From: Hymenobacter sp. DG25B
Lineage (GTDB): Bacteria > Bacteroidota > Bacteroidia > Cytophagales > Hymenobacteraceae
Assembly (NCBI RefSeq): GCF_000801315.1
Contig: NZ_CP010054.1
Coordinates: forward strand, 62,001 to 126,000
Length of the DNA: 64,000 nt
Direction of reading: 5' to 3'
Of this stretch, positions 7,502 through 14,849 are shown piece after piece (within the stretch, counting starts at the first letter, position 1; the number at the start of each line of letters is the position of its first letter). The notes under the pieces were generated by a model, which did not search any database, was not told the origin of the DNA, and worked only from the letters and a program-made list of their open reading frames with translations. The translations under genes were made by a program, and so were the position numbers.

Positions 7502-9697
7502 TTACTGGGCCGAGGCGGCCGCCTGCTCCGGCTTCACTTTGATATCGGTACCCAGGCGCTGCAGGTAAGCAATGAGGGCCACAATTTCCTTGTCCGATTT
7601 CACTTCGATTTGCTCTTTCTTCAGCTCCTGCACAATGCCGTCGGCCTGGCGGCGGGCATCGGCCACAGCCTGCTTGTCGTAGCCGGCGGGGTAGGGCGTG
7701 CCCAGGCCCTGGAGTACCCGAATTTTCTTAGGCAGCGTGGAGTAGTCAATGTCGTTCTCAAACAGCCAGGGGTAAGGCGGCATGATGGAGCCCGGCGACA
7801 TGCTGGTAGGGTCCAGCATGTGGTTGTAGTGCCAGGAGTGCGGGTACTTGGCGCCCACGCGGTGCAAATCGGGACCGGTGCGCTTGCTGCCCCACAGGAA
7901 GGGACGGTCGTACACAAACTCGCCGGCTTTTGAGTACTCGCCGTAGCGCTCCGTCTCGGAGCGGAAGGGGCGCACCATCTGGGTGTGGCAGTTAGAGCAG
8001 CCTTCCTTGATGTAGATGTCGCGGCCCTGCAATTCCAGGGAGGTGTAAGGCTTCACCGAGGCAATGGTGGGCACGTTCGACTTGATCAGGAACGTGGGAA
8101 TCATCTCCACGGCCCCACCAATACCGATGGCCACGGTAGCCCAAACGGCCATTTGCACGGGGCGGCGCTCAATCCAGCGGTGCCAGTGGCCGGCATCGGC
8201 GTGAGGGTCTTCGGTGGCGGGCAGCAGGGCGGGCGCCTGGGCTTTTTCATCGGCCAGCAGCGAGCCGGCCCGGGCAGTTTTCACCAGGTTGTACAGCATC
8301 AGGAATACGCCGCTCAGGTAGAGCACCCCGCCAATACCGCGCAGGTAGTACATGGGTACAATCTGCAGCACGGTTTCCAGGAAGTTGGGGTACTGCAGCA
8401 TGCCCTCGGCATTGAACTGCTTCCACATCAGGCCCTGGGTAAAGCCGGCCCAGTACATGGGCAGGGCGTAGAACAGGATGCCGATGGTGCCAATGAGGAA
8501 GTGGGTGTTAGCCAGCTTCTTGGAGTACAGGGGCGTGCGGTACAGGCGGGGCCACAGCCAGTAGAGCATGGCAAAGGTGAGGAAGCCGTTCCAGCCCAGA
8601 GCACCCACGTGCACGTGCGCTACAATCCAGTCGGTAAAGTGGGCAATGGCGTTTACGTTTTTCAGGCTGAGCATGGGCCCTTCGAAGGTGGCCATGCCGT
8701 AGGCCGTAATGGCCACTACCAGGAACTTCAGCACGGGCTCTTCGCGCACCTTATCCCAGGCGCCGCGCAGCGTGAGCAAACCGTTGATCATGCCGCCCCA
8801 GCTGGGCGCCAGCAGCATCACGGAGAAAGCCACGCCCAGGCTCTGGGCCCAGTCGGGCAGGGAGGTATACAACAGGTGGTGAGGACCGGCCCAGATGTAA
8901 ATGAAAATCAGCGACCAGAAGTGAATGATAGACAGGCGGTAAGAATACACCGGCCGGCCCGCTGCCTTGGGCAGGAAGTAGTACATCAAACCCAGGTAGG
9001 GCGTGGTCAGGAAGAAGGCCACGGCGTTGTGGCCGTACCACCACTGCACCAGCGCATCCTGCACGCCGGCGTAGGCAGAGTAGCTTTTCATGAAGCTCAC
9101 CGGCACCGCCATAGAGTTCACAATGTGCAGCACCGCTACGGTAATGAACGTGGCAATGTAAAACCAGATACCCACGTACAGGTGCCGCTCGCGCCGCTGG
9201 GCAATGGTGCCGAACATGTTCCAGCCGAACACCACCCACACCAGCGTAATAGCAATATCAATGGGCCACTCCAGCTCGGCGTACTCCTTGCTGGTGGTGA
9301 AGCCCATGGGCAGGGAAATCAGCGCGCTCAGAATAATCAGCTGCCAGCCCCAGAAGTGCAGCTTGCTGAGCTTCTTGGAGTACATGGGCGTTTTGCACAG
9401 GCGCTGCAGCGAATAGTACACGCCCATGAAAATACCGTTGCCCACGAAGGCAAAAATCACGGCATTGGTGTGCAGCGGCCGGATGCGCCCGAACGTGGTG
9501 AACGAGGTGTGCATGTTCACGTCGGGCTGGGCCAGCTGAAACGCCGCCAGGATACCGACCAGCATACCGGCAATGCCCCAGAAGATGGTGGCAATGCCGA
9601 AATCACGAACAATCTTGTTGTCGTAGAAGAACGTCTCGAGGGCCCGCGTGGGTGGTGCCTGCGGCTGGGCTACCTGCGGTTTCGGGTCAACTATCAT
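7502..9697 (-). CDS. ccoNO: CcoNO, fused catalytic and mono-heme subunits of cbb3 cytochrome c oxidase
   Basis: The 731-residue protein joins CcoN (about residues 1-480) to CcoO (about 530-731). The CcoN part has the conserved motifs of the heme-copper oxidase core: WWYGHNAVAFFLT, IYIWAGPHHLLYTSLPDW (copper-ligand His pair and active-site Tyr region) and VAHVHVGALGWNG (heme ligands). The CcoO part carries one heme c motif (EGCSNCHTQMVRPF) and the Met-ligand region SMSPGSIMPPYPWLF. The complex reduces oxygen to water with high affinity and pumps protons. CcoN-CcoO fusions are characteristic of Bacteroidota. The gene is first in its operon and is preceded by an apparent Crp/Fnr-controlled promoter (9731-9802). 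Confidence 0.96.
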   Translation of the reverse strand: MIVDPKPQVAQPQAPPTRALETFFYDNKIVRDFGIATIFWGIAGMLVGILAAFQLAQPDVNMHTSFTTFGRIRPLHTNAVIFAFVGNGIFMGVYYSLQRLCKTPMYSKKLSKLHFWGWQLIILSALISLPMGFTTSKEYAELEWPIDIAITLVWVVFGWNMFGTIAQRRERHLYVGIWFYIATFITVAVLHIVNSMAVPVSFMKSYSAYAGVQDALVQWWYGHNAVAFFLTTPYLGLMYYFLPKAAGRPVYSYRLSIIHFWSLIFIYIWAGPHHLLYTSLPDWAQSLGVAFSVMLLAPSWGGMINGLLTLRGAWDKVREEPVLKFLVVAITAYGMATFEGPMLSLKNVNAIAHFTDWIVAHVHVGALGWNGFLTFAMLYWLWPRLYRTPLYSKKLANTHFLIGTIGILFYALPMYWAGFTQGLMWKQFNAEGMLQYPNFLETVLQIVPMYYLRGIGGVLYLSGVFLMLYNLVKTARAGSLLADEKAQAPALLPATEDPHADAGHWHRWIERRPVQMAVWATVAIGIGGAVEMIPTFLIKSNVPTIASVKPYTSLELQGRDIYIKEGCSNCHTQMVRPFRSETERYGEYSKAGEFVYDRPFLWGSKRTGPDLHRVGAKYPHSWHYNHMLDPTSMSPGSIMPPYPWLFENDIDYSTLPKKIRVLQGLGTPYPAGYDKQAVADARRQADGIVQELKKEQIEVKSDKEIVALIAYLQRLGTDIKVKPEQAAASAQ

Positions 9698-9701
9698 ACA
9701 G

Positions 9702-9750
9702 AAAAGGACCTTTATAGAAGTAGTGGTTTTACTTCTTCAAAGGTCCTTTT
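9702..9750 (-). terminator. Long inverted repeat between the DUF4126 gene and ccoNO (candidate terminator or operator)
   Basis: The outer arms AAAAGGACCTTT (9702-9713) and AAAGGTCCTTTT (9739-9750) pair perfectly over 12 bp. A 2x2 mismatch follows, then a further 7-bp stem (9716-9722 with 9730-9736) and a 7-nt loop. Read on the minus strand it ends in UUUU, so it could stop transcripts arriving from the DUF4126 gene. The presumed ccoNO -7 element (9738-9745) lies in one arm, so an operator role is an alternative. Confidence 0.5.
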
Positions 9751-9802
9751 CAGGGGGCAGGCAAAAGATGACGAAAGTCAGTTGCCGGTCTGATTGATGT
9801 CA
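9731..9802 (-). promoter_or_regulatory. ccoNO promoter with two Crp/Fnr-type boxes
   Basis: Reading on the minus strand toward ccoNO there are two TGA-N6-TCA dyads: TGATTGATGTCA (plus-strand coordinates 9791-9802) and TGACGAAAGTCA (9769-9780), with centres 22 bp apart. They are followed by a TTTTG -33 element (9762-9766) and a GACCTTTG -7 element (9738-9745). The predicted start site is near 9731, placing the proximal box at about -43, a class II activator position. The ccoI promoter at 13208-13279 has the same elements with identical spacing. Confidence 0.72.
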
Positions 9803-9816
9803 GCCCGACAGGCGGA

Positions 9817-10308
9817 TTATTGCCGGGGCTGGTAGTTATGCAGCAGGGATTTGCCGCCGGCCACTACCAGCGCATCCTCAATAAAGCCCGTCCAGGGCTC
9901 CTTGGTGGTGCCGCTGTTATCGGCCAGCTTGCGCAGGGCAAACGCCCCGAAGGTGCCGGCCAGGGCGCCCAGCCCACCCACCGCCGCACCGCGCAATAGC
10001 TTCTGGCGGTTGAGCTTATACAGGGCCGCACCCACCAGCGCGCCGGAAAGCGTGCGGCCCACCACACTCACGGGCTCGGTGCGGTTGGGCATCGTGGGCA
10101 GCTTGTCGCCTACCATTTCGGCCCCGGCCAGGGCTTTCAACCCCGCGGAAACGGCCCCGTTCTGCAGCCAGCTGAATTTAGAGTGCGCCAGCCGCCCCGA
10201 AGGCTGCTCCCGCAACGCGCCGCTCAGCAAGGCCGGCGCCGACATACTCCGCATGCCGGCAATTACGCCCATGCCCATTGTTTTCCAGAAAGCCGAAGAA
10301 GAAGCCAT
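9817..10308 (-). CDS. DUF4126 family membrane protein
   Basis: The 163-residue protein starts MASSSAFWKTMGMGVIAGMR and contains the family pattern SMSAPALLSGAL, ...GDKLPTMPNRTEP..., ALVGAALYKL and GGLGALAGTFGAFALRKL. It has about three to four weakly hydrophobic helices rich in Gly and Ala. DUF4126 proteins are small membrane proteins of unknown function. The gene lies on the same strand between ccoS and ccoNO but has its own flanks: a 289-bp repeat-filled gap upstream, and the Crp/Fnr-type ccoNO promoter plus hairpin downstream. It is therefore probably not part of the oxidase operon. Confidence 0.75.
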   Translation of the reverse strand: MASSSAFWKTMGMGVIAGMRSMSAPALLSGALREQPSGRLAHSKFSWLQNGAVSAGLKALAGAEMVGDKLPTMPNRTEPVSVVGRTLSGALVGAALYKLNRQKLLRGAAVGGLGALAGTFGAFALRKLADNSGTTKEPWTGFIEDALVVAGGKSLLHNYQPRQ

Positions 10309-10597
10309 ACGTATATCCGTTATATCATCAGAAAGTAAGACTGCTGCTTACGGCCATTGGCGGCAGATGGCTGCCTTCAAGTAGCGCGAACTGTAATCCG
10401 AACAGTAGCACGGAAACGGTAGCACGGAAACAGTAGCGCGCTTAGTAGCGCGAAGCTCCGGCTTCGCGTACGAGCAACGCGAGTTCCTACGCGTTGAAAA
10501 TATGTATGCAGACGCCTGCTACTCGCTGCGCTCGTACGCGAAGCCGGAGCTTCGCGCTACTATGTGCGCTACTATGCGGTACGTGCGACTAAACGTG
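10309..10597. other. Repeat-rich intergenic region between ccoS and the DUF4126 gene
   Basis: The 289 bp hold the inverted-repeat element at 10445-10560, flanked by short degenerate copies of the same vocabulary. On the left there are two copies of GTAGCACGGAAAC at 10405-10430 and a lone GTAGCGCGAA at 10381. On the right there are CTACTATG-type fragments up to about 10600. I see no open reading frame of interest and no clear promoter. Confidence 0.6.
10445..10560. repeat. REP-pair (BIME-like) inverted repeat, copy 1 of 3
   Basis: The 116-bp element begins GTAGCGCGAAGCTCCGGCTT and ends with its near-perfect reverse complement. Each arm (about 40 bp) itself folds: CGCGAAGC-TCCG-GCTTCGCG. The two arms differ at only three positions. 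The spacer ends ATGCAGACGCCTGCT, a stretch shared with the other copies. Copies 2 and 3 lie at 42160-42262 and 47057-47171. Confidence 0.85.
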
Positions 10598-10762
10598 CTA
10601 CGGCTTTTGTGGCGGGTCCATGGGTTCGTCCTCGAAGAGCATGCGCACGGAGGGCGTGTAGGTATCGTCGTACTGCTTGGTGCGCACGGCCCACACAAAA
10701 GCCACCAGGAACAGAATGGCCACTATGAGGCTGATGGTGATAAGGCCGAAGATGATTTCCAT
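10598..10762 (-). CDS. ccoS: CcoS, small cbb3 oxidase assembly protein
   Basis: This 54-residue protein is encoded from ATG 10762 to TAG 10598. It has one N-terminal membrane helix (IIFGLITISLIVAILFLVAF, residues 3-22) followed by VWAVRTKQYDDTYTPSVRML and an acidic Pro-rich tail. The helix-then-W/R/K-QYDD-(S/T)P pattern is typical of CcoS, needed for cofactor insertion into cbb3 oxidase. The start lies 6 bp downstream of the ccoI stop, so the two genes are almost certainly co-transcribed. The short length explains why automated gene callers may miss it. Confidence 0.9.
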   Translation of the reverse strand: MEIIFGLITISLIVAILFLVAFVWAVRTKQYDDTYTPSVRMLFEDEPMDPPQKP

Positions 10763-10768
10763 ACAGAA

Positions 10769-13198
10769 TCAGAGGTTGCGCTTGTAGGCCGCGTAGCGAA
10801 CCAGCAGCGTGGAGAAAATGATAACGGTGAGCGAGCTGATGGGCATCAGAATAGCCGAGACAATGGGCGTAAACCGGCCCTGCGTGGCCAGCCCCAAGCC
10901 AATGCCGTTGTAGATAAAGGACAGCACGAACGTGGCCAGCACAATCTGCAGTGAGTCTTGGGTGAAGCGCAGAAACGTGCTGAACTTACCAAAGCTGCCG
11001 GCATCCAGAATGGCGTCGCAGGCGGGGGAGAAATTGCTGAGCGTATCGGTTAGGGCAATGCCGGCGTTGGCCTGGCGCAGGGCCCCGGCATCGTTCAGGC
11101 CATCACCCAGCATAATAACGGTGCGGCCCTGCTGCTGCAGCTCCGCCACGTAGGCCAGCTTATCCTCGGGGCTCTGGCGGAAGCGCAGCTCGGCCTTGGC
11201 TCCGAACAGCTCCCGCAGGCGGGCCCGCTCGGAGTCGTTGTCGCCGGAAAGCACGGCCAGTTGGTAGCGCTGGCCCAGGTCGGCCAGGATTTTGGGTAGG
11301 TCGACGCGGTACACGTTGCGGAAGCGGAAGCAGCCGGTGCGGCCATCGGTCAGGCGCACGTACACCCGGGACTGCAGGGCATCGGTAGTAGTGGCACTGG
11401 CTTTATCGGAGGTCAGCCCCACAAAAGTGGCCGAGCCCACGCGCAGCTCCTGCCCCGCCACGGTGCCGCGCAGACCCTGGCCGGGCGTTTCGCGGAAATC
11501 CGTTACCGGGCCTTCCCCGGCCGGCAGCTCCTCGGCCAGCCGCTGGCTCAGCGGGTGGGTGGATTGGGTTACCAGCGCTGCCAGGGCCTGCCGTTCCGAC
11601 TGGCTTAGCGCGGGGCCTTCGTACTCCACGGCAGAGCGTTTCACGTCTGTGAGCGTGCCGGTTTTATCGAAGACAATAGTATCGGCGCGGCCCAGCACTT
11701 CGGCCACGGCGGAATTTTTGAGGTAGAATTTGCGGCGGCCAAAAACCGTGAGGGCGCTGCCCAGGGCAAAAGGCGTAGCCAACGAAAGGGCGCAGGGGCA
11801 GGCAATAACCAGCACGGAGGTGAAGGCGCGCCACATCATCTGCTGGTCGCGGGGAAACCAATACACAATAGTGCCCAGCGCCAGCAGCAGCGTAACGCCC
11901 ACAAAGTAGCGGCCCACGCGGTTGGCGTAGGTTTCCAGGGTGGCGTGGGTCTGCTTCTGAAAGGTGGGGTTGTTCCAGAGCTGGGTGAGGTAGCCCTGCG
12001 ACACTTCGCGCACCACCTCCAGCTCTACGGCCTCCCCTACCTGCCGGCCGCCGGCGTACACCACCTCCCCGGCCACCTTGGCCACCGGCGCGCTTTCCCC
12101 CGATACAAAGGAATAGTCAATCTGCCCGGTGCCGCGCATCAGCATGGCATCGGCGGGAATAACCTCCTGGTTGCGCACCCGGATGCGGTGCCCCACCTGC
12201 AGCTCCTTCACCGACACCGACTTCTCGCCGGCCGGCGTGAGCAGCGTAACGGCCACGGGGAAGTAGGAAGTAAAGTCCCGGTCGAAGCGCAGGGCGTCGT
12301 AGGTGCGCTGCTGTACCCATTTGCCAATCAGCATGAAAAACACCAGCCCCGTGAAGGAGTCGAAGTAGCCGGGGCCGCGGTGCGTGAGGACTTCGTACAC
12401 GCTTACCGTGAACAGCGAAGTCAGCCCCAGGCTAATGGGAAAATCGAGGTTGATGTAGCGCTGCCGCAGCCCGGCCCAGGCCGAGCGGTAAAAGTCGCGG
12501 GCGCTGAACAGCAGCACCGGCAAACTCAGCAGCAAGCTCAGATAGCCGAAGAAGCGGCCGAACTCCGCCGCCAGCTGGCCCGTGAACGAGAAGTACTCCG
12601 GAAAGGCCAGCAGCATCACGTTGCCAAAGCAGAAAGCCGCCAGCCCCAACTGGTAGTATATGGTACGGTTTACCTGCGCGGCGGGGCCACCCAGCTCGGC
12701 CAGTGTAATCTGCGGCTCATAGCCCAATGAGGCCAACAGCTTCACCACGTTTTTTAGGCTAGTAGCATCGGGCTGGTAGCTCAGGCTGATTTCCTTGCGC
12801 AGAAAGTTTACCCGGGCCTCCGATACGCCGGTATCCAGCTGGTATAAGTGCTCCAGCAGGTAAATGCAGGAAGCGCAGTGCATCTGGGGCAAGGTAAGCG
12901 TGAGGCGGGCCAGCGAGGGGCTGCGGAAACTGAGCAGCTGAGCCTGCACGGCTTCGGAATCCAGATAGTCGAAGCGGCCGGGCAGCTCTACGTCGGCTAC
13001 TTTGCGGCCGGGGTGCTCGTCCAGGGAGTAGTATTGGCAGAGGTTATTGGTCTGCAGCAGCTCGTACACGGCTTTGCAGCCCTGACAGCAGAAGGGCTGC
13101 TCCTGCAGCAGAACAGGTTGCCCGGGGCAGTCGTCGCCGCAGTGGGTGCAGGCTACGTGAACGGTAGTTTCAGAAACGGAAGCGGCCACGGCATTCAA
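10769..13198 (-). CDS. ccoI: CcoI/FixI copper-transporting P1B-type ATPase
   Basis: The 809-residue protein has a Cys-rich N terminus (CTHCGDDC and FCCQGCKAVYELL, residues 19-50), then one HMA metal-binding domain with MHCASC. About eight membrane helices include the CPC ion-binding motif (IACPCALSLATP). The phosphorylation site is VFDKTGTLTD, and GDGLNDAGALRQA is the hinge motif. The protein exports Cu(I) for insertion into the CcoN active site during cbb3 biogenesis. It is co-transcribed with ccoS and has its own promoter (13208-13279) matching that of ccoNO. The oxidase locus is therefore split into two coordinated operons. Confidence 0.95.
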   Translation of the reverse strand: MNAVAASVSETTVHVACTHCGDDCPGQPVLLQEQPFCCQGCKAVYELLQTNNLCQYYSLDEHPGRKVADVELPGRFDYLDSEAVQAQLLSFRSPSLARLTLTLPQMHCASCIYLLEHLYQLDTGVSEARVNFLRKEISLSYQPDATSLKNVVKLLASLGYEPQITLAELGGPAAQVNRTIYYQLGLAAFCFGNVMLLAFPEYFSFTGQLAAEFGRFFGYLSLLLSLPVLLFSARDFYRSAWAGLRQRYINLDFPISLGLTSLFTVSVYEVLTHRGPGYFDSFTGLVFFMLIGKWVQQRTYDALRFDRDFTSYFPVAVTLLTPAGEKSVSVKELQVGHRIRVRNQEVIPADAMLMRGTGQIDYSFVSGESAPVAKVAGEVVYAGGRQVGEAVELEVVREVSQGYLTQLWNNPTFQKQTHATLETYANRVGRYFVGVTLLLALGTIVYWFPRDQQMMWRAFTSVLVIACPCALSLATPFALGSALTVFGRRKFYLKNSAVAEVLGRADTIVFDKTGTLTDVKRSAVEYEGPALSQSERQALAALVTQSTHPLSQRLAEELPAGEGPVTDFRETPGQGLRGTVAGQELRVGSATFVGLTSDKASATTTDALQSRVYVRLTDGRTGCFRFRNVYRVDLPKILADLGQRYQLAVLSGDNDSERARLRELFGAKAELRFRQSPEDKLAYVAELQQQGRTVIMLGDGLNDAGALRQANAGIALTDTLSNFSPACDAILDAGSFGKFSTFLRFTQDSLQIVLATFVLSFIYNGIGLGLATQGRFTPIVSAILMPISSLTVIIFSTLLVRYAAYKRNL

Positions 13199-13207
13199 GG
13201 ACTGATG

Positions 13208-13279
13208 GATTAAGCAAAGGTCCGGCCCCGGGCGGGGGCAAAACCTGAGGAAAGTCAGCTTCCTGGATGACAGTCATCA
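13208..13279 (-). promoter_or_regulatory. ccoI promoter with two Crp/Fnr-type boxes
   Basis: Plus-strand coordinates: TGAGGAAAGTCA at 13246-13257 and TGACAGTCATCA at 13268-13279, both TGA-N6-TCA with centres 22 bp apart. CAAAA at 13239-13243 is the minus-strand TTTTG -33 element. CAAAGGTC at 13215-13222 is the minus-strand GACCTTTG -7 element. Every spacing equals that of the ccoNO promoter. The predicted start is near 13208, ten bases upstream of the ATG at 13198. Confidence 0.72.
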
Positions 13280-13302
13280 GCCCGCCTGCCCGGGCCACGC
13301 CG

Positions 13303-13310
13303 CAATTTTG
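13303..13310 (+). promoter_or_regulatory. Candidate -7 element of the divergent membrane protein/globin promoter
   Basis: CAATTTTG differs from TAnnTTTG at one base. Its last base lies 36.5 bp from the centre of the TGACAGTCATCA box (13268-13279), exactly the box-to--7 distance seen for ccoNO and ccoI. No -33 TTTG is visible, as might be expected of an activator-dependent promoter. Predicted start is near 13317. Confidence 0.45.
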
Positions 13311-13356
13311 AATGGTAAATTCGCGGTCCGTTTCCCTTCCCTGCCTACTTTTTGCT

Positions 13357-13842
13357 ATGCGTTCCTCTCCAAGTACCTTATCCCTGCTGCTCGTGCTGGC
13401 CCTGTTTATGTGGGCGGGCATGGTGCTGGCTATTTCCTTTCTCGAAGCCCCGCTTAAGTTCACGGCCCCGCACATTACGGTGCCGCTGGGGTTAGGCATT
13501 GGCCGCATTGTGTTTCAGGCCCTGAACAAAGTAGAGCTGGCCCTGAGCGTGGTGGCGCTGGTATGTGCCGGGCGGCTGCGGCTGCCTTCTCACATCTGGC
13601 TAACGTTGCTCACGGCCCTGCTGGTGCTGCTGGCCCAAACCCTGTGGCTGCTGCCCGCCCTGGATGTGCGCGCCGAAGCCTTATTAGCCGGCCATCCTGC
13701 CCCTCCCAGTTCGCAGCACGTAGTATATATTATTCTGGAAGTGAGTAAAGTAGCCGCTTTGCTACTCACTGGTGTGCTGGCTTTCCGCCATGCGCAACGC
13801 CAGGCATTTCACTCGCAAGCTCCCGCTGCCCAGCTTGCCTAA
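13357..13842 (+). CDS. Small four-helix membrane protein, function unknown
   Basis: The preferred start is ATG 13357 (MRSSPSTLSLLLVLALFMWA), giving 161 residues. An ATG-less extension to 13312 would begin upstream of the predicted transcription start. Four hydrophobic helices are visible (about residues 8-28, 46-66, 74-95 and 122-142). The first loop has the conserved-looking EAPLKFTAPHITVPLGLGIG. It vaguely resembles DUF4149-type membrane proteins, but I cannot assign it with confidence. It is followed 34 bp later by the first globin gene, and the two probably share a transcript starting in the ccoI-facing intergenic region, hinting at a low-oxygen or NO-related role. Confidence 0.75.
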   Translation: MRSSPSTLSLLLVLALFMWAGMVLAISFLEAPLKFTAPHITVPLGLGIGRIVFQALNKVELALSVVALVCAGRLRLPSHIWLTLLTALLVLLAQTLWLLPALDVRAEALLAGHPAPPSSQHVVYIILEVSKVAALLLTGVLAFRHAQRQAFHSQAPAAQLA

Positions 13843-13875
13843 GTCATTTCTTTTTGCATTCGACGTTTCTTACCC

Positions 13876-14274
13876 ATGTCTGCCCCCGCCCCGCTTTCTG
13901 ATATTTCCACCGAAGCCGACATCCGTTTACTAGTAGACCGGTTCTACGATAAAGTAAATGCCGATGAGCTGCTCGGCCCCATTTTTAACGAAATAGCCCA
14001 GGTGCATTGGGAAAAGCACCTGCCTATCATGTACGACTTCTGGAGCAGCCTGCTGCTCGGCACCAGCCGCTACCGGGGCCGACCCTTCCCCAAACACCTC
14101 GTTCTGCCCATTGACAGCAAGCACTTTCGCCGCTGGCTTACGCTGTTCACTGAAAATGTAGACGCCCATTTTGCCGGCCCCGTAGCCGATGATGCCATTC
14201 GCAAAGCTGGCAACATTGCTACCATTTTCGAGTATCGTATGGCGCAGGCCCGCAATCCGTTGCAGATTATCTAG
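13876..14274 (+). CDS. Group III truncated hemoglobin
   Basis: The 132-residue protein aligns by eye with the group III (P-type) truncated globins such as Campylobacter Ctb. RFYDKV supplies the B10 Tyr. WEKHLPIMYDFW supplies the E7 His. RPFPKHLVLP contains the proximal F8 His, and HFRRWLTLF holds the G8 Trp. These heme proteins bind O2/NO and are linked to microaerobic physiology and nitrosative stress. It lies 34 bp after the membrane protein gene and 122 bp before a second, divergent paralogue. The divergent ccoI promoter region probably drives this cluster, which would tie it to the cbb3 regulon (inference). Confidence 0.9.
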   Translation: MSAPAPLSDISTEADIRLLVDRFYDKVNADELLGPIFNEIAQVHWEKHLPIMYDFWSSLLLGTSRYRGRPFPKHLVLPIDSKHFRRWLTLFTENVDAHFAGPVADDAIRKAGNIATIFEYRMAQARNPLQII

Positions 14275-14396
14275 CCGGAAAGCGGTGATTTGGACGGTTA
14301 GAAGAAAAATTTGCAACAAAATTCCTGCAATCGAATGCGAATTCCGTGAAACCTGCGTAAATTCGCTACGTATCCACCCGTCAACCCTCACCTGCT

Positions 14397-14765
14397 ATGA
14401 AATCTTCTGCAGCTCTCCACGACATCCGGAACGAAGGCGACATTAAGACGCTGGTAGATACCGCTTTTAGCAAAGCAAATGATGACGAGCTTCTGGCGCC
14501 CTTGTGCCAGGCCGTAGCCCAGATTCACTGGCCCCGCCACCTCACTTCCCTCTATGATTACTGGAGCAGCACCTTGCTGGGCACCACCCGCTACCGGGAA
14601 AACGAGCCTATCCCGCTGCACTCCGTGCTGAATACCCAGGGCACCCGCTCCCAGCGTTGGATTTCCTTGCTGGAACGCACCGTAGAAGAGCAATTCTCCG
14701 GCAGCAAAGCCGAGGAAGCCAAGCACAAGCTGGCCACCCTGTTTTCCCGGGCCCAAACCGCGTAG
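14397..14765 (+). CDS. Second group III truncated hemoglobin, with B10 Tyr replaced by Phe
   Basis: This 122-residue paralogue of the upstream globin keeps the frame IHWPRHLTSLYDYW (E7 His), STLLGTTRYREN, IPLHSVLN (proximal F8 His) and QRWISLLER (G8 Trp). The B10 position reads AFSKAN instead of FYDKVN, so the distal Tyr is Phe, which should remove the hydrogen bond that stabilises bound O2. It starts at ATG 14397, 122 bp after the first globin. A shared terminator-like hairpin follows at 14786. Heme binding still looks possible, but ligand chemistry should differ from the first copy. Confidence 0.85.
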   Translation: MKSSAALHDIRNEGDIKTLVDTAFSKANDDELLAPLCQAVAQIHWPRHLTSLYDYWSSTLLGTTRYRENEPIPLHSVLNTQGTRSQRWISLLERTVEEQFSGSKAEEAKHKLATLFSRAQTA

Positions 14766-14785
14766 TTTCCCTGATTTCCCTATAC

Positions 14786-14822
14786 AAAAAGCCCTCCCGA
14801 AGCAATTTCGGGTGGGCTTTTT
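14786..14822. terminator. Bidirectional terminator between the globin and carbamoyltransferase genes
   Basis: AAAAAGCCC...GGGCTTTTT inverted repeat with T-runs on both strands lies between two convergent genes. Confidence 0.8.
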
Positions 14823-14849
14823 CTTTTTAGGCTGATTCCCTTGCTTCCC

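Noticed and set aside
8751..9239. Minus-strand 162-codon ORF inside ccoNO and other long overlapping frames
   Set aside because: These are GC-rich shadow frames of clear conserved genes, without start signals or recognisable domains.
10309..10597. CRISPR-like array in the ccoS-DUF4126 gap
   Set aside because: The repeats are nested inverted copies of one palindromic family with no regular repeat-spacer pattern and no cas genes.
13312..13356. Longer start for the small membrane protein gene
   Set aside because: The extension begins before the predicted transcription start and adds no signal or helix; ATG 13357 starts the first helix.
14397..14765. Loss of the proximal heme His in the second globin
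   Set aside because: First reading placed the proximal His in the SKHFRRW/GTRSQRW block, where copy 2 lacks it. Comparison with Ctb puts F8 His in PKHLVLP/PLHSVLN, conserved in both.
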